This document shows positions 9,666-17,715 of a stretch of DNA of 64,000 bases, piece by piece. Source of the stretch: an uncultured Sulfitobacter sp. (lineage in GTDB: Bacteria > Pseudomonadota > Alphaproteobacteria > Rhodobacterales > Rhodobacteraceae); contig NZ_CANNBM010000002.1 of assembly GCF_947502895.1 (NCBI RefSeq), positions 496,001-560,000 of the forward strand, read 5' to 3'. The notes below the pieces were generated by a model that saw only the letters and a program-made list of their open reading frames with translations, was not told where the DNA came from and did no database searches. The first letter of the stretch is position 1. Each line of letters begins with the position of its first letter. The position numbers were made by a program, and so were the translations under genes.

Positions 9666-10277
9666 TTAGTTTGCGTCCTTCTCAGGCTCGATCACGTAGG
9701 GCTGGAGCTGCGCGAACTGCCAGAACAGAAAGACCATCAAGGCCACGGGAAAGCCGAATGTCTCGATCTTGACCCATGCATCGGTGGACATTGTGCGCCA
9801 GATCACCTCATTCGCAACGGCCAGTGCCGTAAATGCCATTGCCAGACGCTTTGTCAGGATAATCCAGCCCTCGTGCTGCATCGGCATCACATCAGCCATC
9901 ACATATTCCAGCCATGATCGCCCCCGCAGCAGACCAACCGCAAGGATCAGCGCCAGAAAGCCGTAAACAATTGTGGTCTTCATCTTGAAGAACCGCTCGT
10001 CATTGAACCAAGCGGTAAGGCCACCGAAAAAGATGACCATAAAGGCTGTAAAAACCTGCATCCGGCTCAGCTTGCCCGTCAGCGCCCAAAGGATACCCAT
10101 CGCGATCAGCAATATCGGCACAAACACCACAGCTGCCACAATAAACCCCGTGTATTCGGTGCCGCCAAATGTAAACACGTCATCCTTTATCCGTATATAC
10201 AACACGAAGAATGCAAGCGTCGGGCCAAGCTCCAGAACCTGTTTGAGGATTGGGTTGATCTCACGTGCTTCAGCCAT
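9666..10277 (-). CDS. yciB: inner membrane-spanning protein YciB (septation protein A family)
   Basis: A 203-residue protein with five to six hydrophobic segments. NPILKQVLELGPTLAFF at the start and WFNDERFFKMK in the middle are the family signatures. Members have been tied to cell-envelope maintenance and septation in enterobacteria; the molecular function remains unclear. The ATG at 10277 follows GGAGG. It lies two bases after the stop of the EamA gene, so the two form one transcription unit, which may extend back to ftsY, 11 bases further upstream. Confidence 0.85.
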   Translation of the reverse strand: MAEAREINPILKQVLELGPTLAFFVLYIRIKDDVFTFGGTEYTGFIVAAVVFVPILLIAMGILWALTGKLSRMQVFTAFMVIFFGGLTAWFNDERFFKMKTTIVYGFLALILAVGLLRGRSWLEYVMADVMPMQHEGWIILTKRLAMAFTALAVANEVIWRTMSTDAWVKIETFGFPVALMVFLFWQFAQLQPYVIEPEKDAN

Positions 10278-10279
10278 GG

Positions 10280-11182
10280 CTAGCCTCCAAATTCTACTAT
10301 TACCGCGCCAGCCGCGATTAACGTCATCAAGGCGATGCGGCGCGGGCCAACCGTTTCTTTCAGCACCAACCAACCGATGAGGGCCGCGAAGACTGTTGAT
10401 GTCTCTCTCAATATTGCGGCCTCTCCCACCTTATCAAGGCGTGTGGCCAGCATTATTGATCCAAAACTGAGAAAGGCAACCATCCCGCCAAAGACGCCAC
10501 GTTGCATTAGCGGTCCTACAGCGGGCGGATTTTCCATCCCATGCCACCGCCTGTAAGCGATGATCGGGAATAAAAAACCGTCTATCATGAAAAACCACGC
10601 CAAAAAGGTGAACGGATTGGCTGTGGCGCGGATGCCGTACGCATCGAATGTAGTGTACGTGGCGACGAATAGGCCTGTCACCACCGCCAGCCCCAGCGCA
10701 ACATTCAGCGTCTCACGCTCGGCCTCAAGATACGCCATATTGTAGGCCGCCAGCCCGAAAATTCCTGCCATCAGAACGGCCACACCCATCCATTGGATGC
10801 CGTTGAATACCTCGCCAAACAGCAGGTAGGCGCCGATCACGGTAAAAAGTGGCCCCGTACCGCGTACCACGGGATAGACAACCGTGTATGCGCCTTTGGT
10901 ATAGGCTGCTGCTTGCAGGAATTTATAAAGACAGTGGATCACCCATGCACCCGCAAATATGGCCCACATGTGCGGCTCGGGCCATGGCACGACAAACAAG
11001 GCAAAAGGCGCAGCCATCAGGCAATATGACCCGTCAATCGCCCCCCGCGTGAGCCAAGGATCATGGCGGCCTTTCTGAAGCGCGCCAAACACTGCATGGA
11101 GAAATGCAGCCATCAAGGCCAACATTAGCGCAACGCTATGCCCCGTATCGGTGCCCTCGATTGAAATAAGCCAATCAGTCAC
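10280..11182 (-). CDS. EamA/DMT superfamily permease
   Basis: A 300-residue protein with about ten hydrophobic helices arranged as two repeats, as in drug/metabolite transporters. The second repeat ends ETSTVFAALIGWLVLKE, the usual helix 9 pattern. The N-terminus is 15-20 residues longer than typical and starts with an acidic stretch. The transported compound cannot be read from sequence. It sits between ftsY (11 bases upstream) and yciB (2 bases downstream), a compact membrane-biogenesis-like unit. Confidence 0.75.
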   Translation of the reverse strand: MTDWLISIEGTDTGHSVALMLALMAAFLHAVFGALQKGRHDPWLTRGAIDGSYCLMAAPFALFVVPWPEPHMWAIFAGAWVIHCLYKFLQAAAYTKGAYTVVYPVVRGTGPLFTVIGAYLLFGEVFNGIQWMGVAVLMAGIFGLAAYNMAYLEAERETLNVALGLAVVTGLFVATYTTFDAYGIRATANPFTFLAWFFMIDGFLFPIIAYRRWHGMENPPAVGPLMQRGVFGGMVAFLSFGSIMLATRLDKVGEAAILRETSTVFAALIGWLVLKETVGPRRIALMTLIAAGAVIVEFGG

Positions 11183-11193
11183 GTGCGGGGCAC

Positions 11194-12741
11194 TTAGCGG
11201 TCCAACCCTGTCAGCGCGTCTGCAAATTCCTGCGGATCAAATGCCTGCAAATCATCGATTTGTTCGCCGACACCAATGGCATGGATGGGCAAACCGAACT
11301 TGTCCGCAAGCGCCACCAGAACACCACCCTTGGCCGTGCCGTCCAGCTTGGTCATCACGAGCCCCGACACATCCGAAATTTCCTGAAATACCTTCACCTG
11401 ATTGACTGCATTCTGCCCAGTGGTGGCGTCCAGCACCAACAGAGTGTTGTGCGGCGCGTCCGGGTCTTTCTTGCGGATCACCCGCACGATCTTGGCCAAT
11501 TCTTCCATCAGATCACCACGGTTTTGCAGACGCCCAGCAGTGTCGATCATAAGCAAGTCGGCGCCATCTGCCTCGGCGCGCACCATCGCATCAAATGCAA
11601 GGCTGGCAGGGTCGCTGCCCTGCGGTGCAGTCAACACGGGGACGCCAGCACGCTCGCCCCAGACCTGCAACTGCTCCACAGCGGCAGCGCGGAAAGTATC
11701 GCCAGCAGCAATCACCACCTTCTTGCCCGCCGCGCGGAACTGGCTTGCCAGCTTGCCGATGGTCGTTGTCTTACCAGACCCGTTAACCCCCACGACCAAC
11801 ACCACTTGCGGTGTCTTCGCATACAGTGGAAGTGGTTTGGCAACGGGCTCCATGATGCGCGCAATCTCGTCGCTCATCAGGGTCTTGATCTCCTGCACAG
11901 AGAGTTTTTTGCCCAGACGCCCCTCGGCCATGTTCGCGGTGACACGCAGGGCCGTATCGACACCCATATCTGCCGTGATCAACAGCTCTTCCAGCTGCTC
12001 AAGCATCGCGTCATCCAACACGCGGCGCGTGACGGGTGCAGATGTACCACGGCCCATCAGGCGCCCCAATATGCCCCGCTTGGGCGCGGGCTCTGACGGC
12101 TCCTCTTCCTCCAAAGAAGGGGTCACCGGCACGATCGTAGTGCGCAAGGGTTCTACTGCCGGCTGCTCCTTGGCGGTGGCTTGAGCAGCCTCCAAGGCTT
12201 GCTGCTCGGCCCGCGCGGCTTCGGCTGCTTGCTGTTGTATTTCGCGTGCGCGCGCGGCCTCTGCCACTTCGGCTGCTTGTTTTGCCTGCGCCTCTTTCGC
12301 GGCATGTGCCGCAGCTTCCGCAGCGCGGGCAGCTTCAGCGGCTTGCTGTCTTTCGCTTTCTTCCGCGGCAGCTTGCGCTGCTCGGGCGGCCTGAGCCCTC
12401 GCTTCAGCTTCACGCGTCTCGCATGCTGCTGCCTCAGCCTCAGCCGCCTCTTTGACCCGCGCCGCTGCTTCTGCGCGTGCTTCTGCTTCTGCACGGGCTT
12501 CGGCCTGCGCGCGTGCCGCTGCTTCAGCGCGCACTTGCGCCGCTTCTTCGGCAGCTATCTGCTGTGCTTCACGTTCGGCGGCCTGTTTTGCCACCTCGGC
12601 AGCGGCTTGCGCTGAATCCTCAACTGCCGCGTCTACCGCTTCTTCCGTTGTGCCACCGTCGCTGACGATCGCTTCCAGCCCCTCGTCAATTTTGGAGGAA
12701 GATTTGAACAAACGATCTTTGAGTTTTTTGAAAAACGCCAC
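11194..12741 (-). CDS. ftsY: signal recognition particle receptor FtsY
   Basis: A 515-residue SRP receptor GTPase that docks ribosome-SRP complexes at the inner membrane. The C-terminal 300 residues form the NG domain: GVNGSGKTTTIGKLA (P-loop), DTFRAAA, DTAGRLQN and TKLDGTAKGG are all present. The GTG at 12741 gives the amphipathic start VAFFKKLKDRLFK. Residues about 35-220 form a low-complexity A domain rich in Ala, Glu, Gln and Arg, likely long helix or coiled coil, unusually long for FtsY. The gene is divergent from the lytic transglycosylase and heads the unit containing EamA and yciB. Confidence 0.95.
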   Translation of the reverse strand: MAFFKKLKDRLFKSSSKIDEGLEAIVSDGGTTEEAVDAAVEDSAQAAAEVAKQAAEREAQQIAAEEAAQVRAEAAARAQAEARAEAEARAEAAARVKEAAEAEAAACETREAEARAQAARAAQAAAEESERQQAAEAARAAEAAAHAAKEAQAKQAAEVAEAARAREIQQQAAEAARAEQQALEAAQATAKEQPAVEPLRTTIVPVTPSLEEEEPSEPAPKRGILGRLMGRGTSAPVTRRVLDDAMLEQLEELLITADMGVDTALRVTANMAEGRLGKKLSVQEIKTLMSDEIARIMEPVAKPLPLYAKTPQVVLVVGVNGSGKTTTIGKLASQFRAAGKKVVIAAGDTFRAAAVEQLQVWGERAGVPVLTAPQGSDPASLAFDAMVRAEADGADLLMIDTAGRLQNRGDLMEELAKIVRVIRKKDPDAPHNTLLVLDATTGQNAVNQVKVFQEISDVSGLVMTKLDGTAKGGVLVALADKFGLPIHAIGVGEQIDDLQAFDPQEFADALTGLDR

Positions 12742-12846
12742 GCGGGTGGTCTCCGAATTGGACTGCCTCCCTGATCTAACCCCTCGCGCGGCAGGATGGA
12801 AGGGTGCACGATTGACAACCGCGCCCCCGCGCGCCACCAACATGTT

Positions 12847-13737
12847 ATGCGGTTGTTAGCGATCTTTTTGTCAGTGATTTGGGCAGGTTCTGCCTTTGCC
12901 GATCCGCGCGCACCACAGTGCAGCAGCGGAAAATGGGGCCACGCCCATTGCATCAGATCCCAGCATTTTGTCTACGACACCTGCAACGCTATCGAAATTT
13001 TCTCGAAACGGCATGGCCTAAACACCGGCTTCTTCGCCCGTCTTATCTGGCAAGAAAGCCGTTTTGACCCGAACGCGCTCAGCCCCGCCAACGCGCGAGG
13101 CATCGCACAGTTCATTCCCTCAACAGCGCGTATCCGTGGCCTGAAAGATCCGTACAACCCCGCCGATGCGCTGGAACACTCTGCACAGTACCTCGCCGAG
13201 ATGGTCCGCCGCTATGGCAACGAAGGCATGGCAGCAATTGGCTATAACGGCGGCGAGCGGCGCGCCGAAGGCTTTTTGGAAGGCAAAGGGCTGGCGCAAG
13301 AAACCGTCAACTACGTACCGATCATCACCGGGCTCAATGCCGAGCAATGGCGCGATGCCCCTCCCGCAAACCATGACTTTGGACTAGCGCCGGACAAGAG
13401 CTTTTATACCGCCTGTTCCGAAATGGCACGCAACCGCAAGCTAACCCCCATCAAGCGGGTGAAGCCTGCGCCACCCCCGATCAAACCATGGGGCGTTCAA
13501 TTGGGGTTTGGAACATCCAAGAAGTCAGCACAGGCCAAGATCCGGAATTTGACGGCAAACTGCAGCGGTCAGGTCCGCCGCGAAAAGCTGGATCTGGTCT
13601 ATGTGAAAAATCGCGTCTCGGGCAGAAAGGGCTATTACTTCGGCCGCATTGGACGCAATACAAGGCAAGGCGCTCAAAAGCTCTGCACCAGCCTCAAGCG
13701 TCAGCGCTGCGCCTGTCTGGTTGTTCAAAATAAATAA
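12847..13737 (+). CDS. secreted lytic transglycosylase with C-terminal SPOR-like domain
   Basis: A 296-residue protein with a signal peptide (MRLLAIFLSVIWAGSAFA). The SLT domain has the catalytic Glu in RLIWQESRFDPNALSPANA, GIAQFIPSTA and a YNGG motif, as in soluble goose-type transglycosylases that cleave peptidoglycan with 1,6-anhydro product formation. The last 85 residues (WGVQLGFGTSKKSAQ through a Cys-rich end) resemble a SPOR domain, which binds denuded septal glycan, so the enzyme may act at division sites. The ATG at 12847 places the signal peptide correctly. Confidence 0.85.
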   Translation: MRLLAIFLSVIWAGSAFADPRAPQCSSGKWGHAHCIRSQHFVYDTCNAIEIFSKRHGLNTGFFARLIWQESRFDPNALSPANARGIAQFIPSTARIRGLKDPYNPADALEHSAQYLAEMVRRYGNEGMAAIGYNGGERRAEGFLEGKGLAQETVNYVPIITGLNAEQWRDAPPANHDFGLAPDKSFYTACSEMARNRKLTPIKRVKPAPPPIKPWGVQLGFGTSKKSAQAKIRNLTANCSGQVRREKLDLVYVKNRVSGRKGYYFGRIGRNTRQGAQKLCTSLKRQRCACLVVQNK

Positions 13738-13757
13738 ACTAATCAGGATATTACCAA

Positions 13758-13786
13758 CCACACCTCACGCAGCGCATGAGGTGTGG
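13758..13786. terminator. palindromic hairpin between convergent genes
   Basis: A perfect 10-bp inverted repeat, CCACACCTCA and TGAGGTGTGG, with a nine-base loop, between the transglycosylase and diaphorase 3' ends. There is no T tract, so it may act as a 3' stabiliser or bidirectional terminator. Confidence 0.5.
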
Positions 13787-13793
13787 AAAGCTG

Positions 13794-15494
13794 CTAAATC
13801 TCGTCAGAAAAGTGCTTCATTGTCATGCGGATCGGGTTTGGCGCTGCCTGACCCAAGCCGCAGATAGATGCATCCACCATCGCTGTGGACAGTTCCTCCA
13901 GCAGCTCTTGGTTCCATGTATCTGCCTGCATCAGCTTTACGGCTTTTTCACAGCCAACACGGCAAGGTGTGCACTGCCCGCAGCTTTCATCCTCAAAGAA
14001 CCGCAACATGTTGAGGGCCGCATCACGCGCACGGTCCATCTCGGAAAGAACAACAACAGCTGCCGATCCGATAAAACTGCCGTGGGGCTGCAACGTATCA
14101 AAATCAAGTGGAATGTCGTTCATGCTGGCAGGCAGCAGCCCCGAGGATGGCCCCCCTGGCTGATACGCTTTGAACACATGCCCCTCTGCCATGCCGCCCG
14201 CAGCCGCGATGATATCTGTGATCGTCGAACCGGCTGGCAGCAGGTAAACACCCGCCTTGGCCACCCGACCAGAAACCGAATAACTGCGCAGACCCTTGCG
14301 GCCATTATGTTCGACCGACGAGAGAATCTCGGGCCCTTCACGGCAAATCCGTGCGACCCAGTGTAAGGTCTCTACATTGTGCACCAACGTAGGGCGACCA
14401 AAGATGCCGACTTGCGCAACGAAAGGCGGACGGTGGCGCGGCATTCCACGCTTGCCCTCGATGCTCTCGATCATGGCCGATTCTTCACCACAGATATACG
14501 CACCTGCACCACGGCGCAGATCGATATAGCCTGCCTCGACGATGCCGGCATCCTCAAGTGCTGCGATCTCGCGCGCGAGAATTTCCAGCACGGCGGGATA
14601 TTCATCGCGCATGTAAATATAGGCGCGGTCAGCTTCCACAGCCCATGCGGCGATCAGCATCCCCTCAAGAAACAGATGTGGGGTACGCTCTAGGTAATAA
14701 CGGTCTTTAAATGTACCCGGTTCACCCTCATCCCCGTTCACAGCCAGATAGCGCGGCCCCTCGTTGGCGCGCACAAAGCCCCATTTTTTCCCGGACGGGA
14801 AGCCTGCACCGCCCAAGCCACGCAGGCCCGAGGCCAGCACTTTGTCCTGCACCGCTTCCCAGTCACCGCTCTCTCGCAGGGTGGCAAGTGAGGCATAGCC
14901 ACCATCAGCAGCATATGCAGTATAGTCCTGATAGTCGGGGATGTGCGCATGTGTGTGGTTTGCCGCAATCGCAGCATGTACTTTTTCAGGGGTCGCATTG
15001 TCGATATGGGCATGGCCCAATTCCAGCACGGGTGCCGTATCACAACGCCCCATGCAGGGCGCGCGCAGCACACGAACCTCTGCGGGGTCCAACCCGTCCT
15101 CGAGTGCTGATTTGAGGGCCTGCGCGCCCGCCAGTTCACAGCTGAGCGAGTCGCACACACGAATGGTCAGCGCCGGTGGCGGGGTCTCGCCCTCTTTGAC
15201 CACATCGAAATGCGCATAAAACGTCGCTACTTCGTAGACCTCCGCCATACTCAGGCGCATTTCTTCGGCCAATGCCCGAAGATGCGCAGCAGAGAGATGG
15301 CCGAATTTGTCTTGAATAAGGTGCAGATATTCAATCAGCAGATCGCGGTCGCGTGGCTCTGCATCCAAAAGCGTACGCACATCATTCCATGCGCTGTCTT
15401 CCAGCTGGCGGCCTTTTGTATGGCGGCGGCCTTTGCCTTTGCCCGACTTCCAGACACCTTTATCAGGCCCGTTCTTGTTTGCATCCAGCGCCAT
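13794..15494 (-). CDS. fused NuoE/NuoF-type NADH-binding diaphorase (formate dehydrogenase beta-like)
   Basis: A 566-residue fusion. Residues about 30-160 are a NuoE-like thioredoxin-fold 2Fe-2S domain (Cys114, Cys119, Cys147, Cys151). The rest is NuoF-like: GLGGAGFPSGKKW (FMN), GDEGEPGTFKD (NADH), GAGAYICGEE, and CGQCTPC at 505-511 plus Cys545 for a 4Fe-4S cluster. Such modules pass electrons between NAD and a partner, as in NAD-linked formate dehydrogenases or hydrogenases. No catalytic alpha subunit, NuoG or maturation gene is nearby, so the partner is unknown. The ATG at 15494 follows GGGGA. Confidence 0.8.
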   Translation of the reverse strand: MALDANKNGPDKGVWKSGKGKGRRHTKGRQLEDSAWNDVRTLLDAEPRDRDLLIEYLHLIQDKFGHLSAAHLRALAEEMRLSMAEVYEVATFYAHFDVVKEGETPPPALTIRVCDSLSCELAGAQALKSALEDGLDPAEVRVLRAPCMGRCDTAPVLELGHAHIDNATPEKVHAAIAANHTHAHIPDYQDYTAYAADGGYASLATLRESGDWEAVQDKVLASGLRGLGGAGFPSGKKWGFVRANEGPRYLAVNGDEGEPGTFKDRYYLERTPHLFLEGMLIAAWAVEADRAYIYMRDEYPAVLEILAREIAALEDAGIVEAGYIDLRRGAGAYICGEESAMIESIEGKRGMPRHRPPFVAQVGIFGRPTLVHNVETLHWVARICREGPEILSSVEHNGRKGLRSYSVSGRVAKAGVYLLPAGSTITDIIAAAGGMAEGHVFKAYQPGGPSSGLLPASMNDIPLDFDTLQPHGSFIGSAAVVVLSEMDRARDAALNMLRFFEDESCGQCTPCRVGCEKAVKLMQADTWNQELLEELSTAMVDASICGLGQAAPNPIRMTMKHFSDEI

Positions 15495-15664
15495 TGCCAA
15501 AGTCCCCTTGTTCTTTGGGTCGGTTTAACAAAACCCGCTGCCTGCGTTGAGGCGAAAAGCGACAATTCAGCGGCCCTTTGCGCGATGAGCAAAGATGCGC
15601 GGGTGCGGATAGGAAACAAGGTACGGTACTGGCATGGGCGCTACAGCTCTGGCATACCTCGGAT

Positions 15665-16060
15665 ATGAAACTTATCGCCTTTTGCCTTACCGCTTTCGTT
15701 GCCCTGCCCGCCTGCGCCCAATCCTTGATGAGCGCGGAGGAGTTTGATGCCTACACCCGTGGAAAGACTCTTTACTACGGCAATGGTGCAGAGCCTTATG
15801 GCGCAGAGATTTACCTGCCTGACCGTCGGGTTCGCTGGTCTTTTCTGGATGGCGAATGCAAGGACGGGGCTTGGTACGAAGATAGCGGGCTCATCTGCTT
15901 TACCTACGATGACCGCCCAGACCCCCAATGCTGGAGCTTCGAATTGGGTTCGGGTGGATTGATTGCGCGATTCGAGAATGATCCTGCGGTCACACCGCTT
16001 TATGAAGCGACTGAAAGCACGGAAGAGCTCTTGTGCCTTGGGCCCAAAATCGGCGTTTGA
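15665..16060 (+). CDS. small secreted protein, paralogue of the protein at 19021-19419
   Basis: A 131-residue protein with a signal peptide ending near CAQ (residue 19) and three Cys in the mature part (one early, two late). I do not recognise a named domain. It shares with the product at 19021-19419 the layout signal peptide, SAEEFDAYTRGKTL near the mature N-terminus, ICFTYDDRPDPQCW in the middle, and a Cys near the C-terminus (LCLGP). The Asp/Pro-rich central motif could bind a metal or be a disulfide-stabilised loop. It is monocistronic and followed by an intergenic repeat. Confidence 0.7.
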   Translation: MKLIAFCLTAFVALPACAQSLMSAEEFDAYTRGKTLYYGNGAEPYGAEIYLPDRRVRWSFLDGECKDGAWYEDSGLICFTYDDRPDPQCWSFELGSGGLIARFENDPAVTPLYEATESTEELLCLGPKIGV

Positions 16061-16079
16061 CCGCGTACCGGATAGGGCT

Positions 16080-16145
16080 GGGGCGCTGCCCCGTCTTTGC
16101 CGTGCGGCAAAGACTCCCCGGAGGACTTACGGCCAGAAAAAATAG
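16080..16145 (+). repeat. GC-rich double-hairpin intergenic repeat, copy A
   Basis: Three modules in order: hairpin 1 (GGGGC GCT GCCCC, 16080-16092), hairpin 2 (perfect 10-bp stem, GTCTTTGCCG with CGGCAAAGAC, 16093-16114), then CCCCGGAG followed by GGCCAG and an A run. A second copy with the same order of modules lies at 55797-55860 on the other strand. I recall similar elements as common 3' intergenic repeats in Rhodobacteraceae. It may help termination or mRNA stability. Confidence 0.65.
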
Positions 16146-16150
16146 CTATA

Positions 16151-17644
16151 TCAGGGTTTGACGCTGATTTTCCCATCACTGAACTGGATCTCAAGGGCTG
16201 CGGCCTGCGCGGCGGCAGTACGCGATGTGACGATGGTATCACCGCTTCGGACCACGGCAAATCCGCGCTCCAACGTAGCCTCATAGCCCAATGTGCGGCG
16301 CAACCGCTCGGCTGCGGTGATCTGGGACCGCCAGTCGTGTATCTGGCGCTGGCCGATATCGGACAGCACCTTGGACGCGCGGACAAAGCGGGCCTCCTGC
16401 AAAGCACGTTCGCGGGCAAGTGCGGGATCGAGACGTTTTGCGAGGCTGGCCGCGCGCTGTCGGTCCTGTGTCAGACGGCGGTGCAATGTGGCAGGTCGCA
16501 AGCCGCCACCAAGGTCCGCCAGCCGCATACGGCGGCGCTGCACACCCGCCATCAGGGCAGGGTCAAGACGCAGCGACGCGCGCTCCAGCCGCTGACGGGC
16601 CGTATCTGTCAGGGATGCCGCACGCAACAGGCGATCATTTGCGCGGTCAAGCCTTTGGCGCGGATTGTCGAGCAGACTGTCGGGGCGCGGCAAAGCGCGT
16701 GACATGTCGCGCAAACGCTGTCCCCGCTGGACCAGTCCCTGGCTCAGCGCCCTGCTCATCCTTGCGTGCTGCTGGTCCAGATAGGCCATAAGCTCAACCC
16801 GAACAGGCACAGCCAGCTCGGCAGCAGCCGAAGGCGTCGGCGCCCGTTTGTCAGAGGCGTAATCGATCAGGGTTGTGTCGGTCTCATGCCCCACTGCCGA
16901 GATCAACGGGATGTCAGAGGCCGCGGCGGCACGCACCACTGCTTCCTCGTTAAAGCCCCACAGATCCTCAACCGAACCGCCACCGCGCGCCACGATTATC
17001 AGATCAGGGCGGGGCAGCGCCCCACCAGGGGTAAGACGGTTGAAACCCTTTATGGCATGGGCAACTTCCGGAGCGCATTTCGCCCCCTGTACGGCAACGG
17101 GCCAGATCAACACCTTACGCGGGAAGCGGTCGCGCAGGCGGTGCAGGATATCGCGGATCACCGCACCGGAAGGAGAGGTGACAACGCCAATGATTTCAGG
17201 GAGATACGGCAGCGGGCGTTTGCGTGCAGGATCAAACAGGCCTTCGGCTGTCAGCGCCGCCTTGCGCTTTTCCAGCACTGCCATCAACGCACCCATGCCC
17301 GCGGGTTTGATATCTTCGATGATGATCTGGTATTTCGACTGCCCCGGGAATGTCGTGATGCGGCCTGTGGCGATCACTTCCATCCCTTCCTCGGGCATCG
17401 TACCGAGCCGCGACGCCACGCCTTTCCAGATGATGCCGGACAAGACGGCCTTTTCATCTTTCAGATCCAGATAGACATGGCCCGAACGGGGCAAGCTGAC
17501 GCGGCCTACTTCTGCGCGCAGCCGGACATGGCCGAATTCGTTCTCAATTACGCGTTTGATAGCGCCCGAAAGCTCGCCCACCGTATATTCGGGGCTGTTA
17601 CCTTGCGGCGCGTCTTCTTCGGGGCGGTCGTCGAACAGATCCAT
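16151..17644 (-). CDS. xseA: exodeoxyribonuclease VII large subunit
   Basis: A 497-residue subunit of the bidirectional single-strand exonuclease, which trims ssDNA to oligonucleotides in repair. The N-terminal OB fold (VGELSGAIKRVIE through HVYLDLKDEKAVL) is followed by the catalytic core with VARGGGSVEDLWGFNEE and SAVGHETDTTLIDYASD. The C-terminus is a long Arg/Leu-rich coiled coil. The ATG at 17644 (MDLFDD) has AAGGA ten bases upstream; another ATG at 17662 is possible. The small subunit xseB is not in the window. It is divergent from purD, with 71 bases between starts. Confidence 0.93.
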   Translation of the reverse strand: MDLFDDRPEEDAPQGNSPEYTVGELSGAIKRVIENEFGHVRLRAEVGRVSLPRSGHVYLDLKDEKAVLSGIIWKGVASRLGTMPEEGMEVIATGRITTFPGQSKYQIIIEDIKPAGMGALMAVLEKRKAALTAEGLFDPARKRPLPYLPEIIGVVTSPSGAVIRDILHRLRDRFPRKVLIWPVAVQGAKCAPEVAHAIKGFNRLTPGGALPRPDLIIVARGGGSVEDLWGFNEEAVVRAAAASDIPLISAVGHETDTTLIDYASDKRAPTPSAAAELAVPVRVELMAYLDQQHARMSRALSQGLVQRGQRLRDMSRALPRPDSLLDNPRQRLDRANDRLLRAASLTDTARQRLERASLRLDPALMAGVQRRRMRLADLGGGLRPATLHRRLTQDRQRAASLAKRLDPALARERALQEARFVRASKVLSDIGQRQIHDWRSQITAAERLRRTLGYEATLERGFAVVRSGDTIVTSRTAAAQAAALEIQFSDGKISVKP

Positions 17645-17715
17645 CTGTGCATCCTTGTGCATGGCGCGCAGCCAGCATAAAACGCAAGCCGACAAAGGCC
17701 AAGGGAGCGCGCGCT

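Noticed and set aside
12181..12615. A Cys/Phe/Leu-rich plus-strand open frame resembling a small membrane protein
   Set aside because: It is the complement of the Ala/Glu repeat region of ftsY, so the composition is an artefact.
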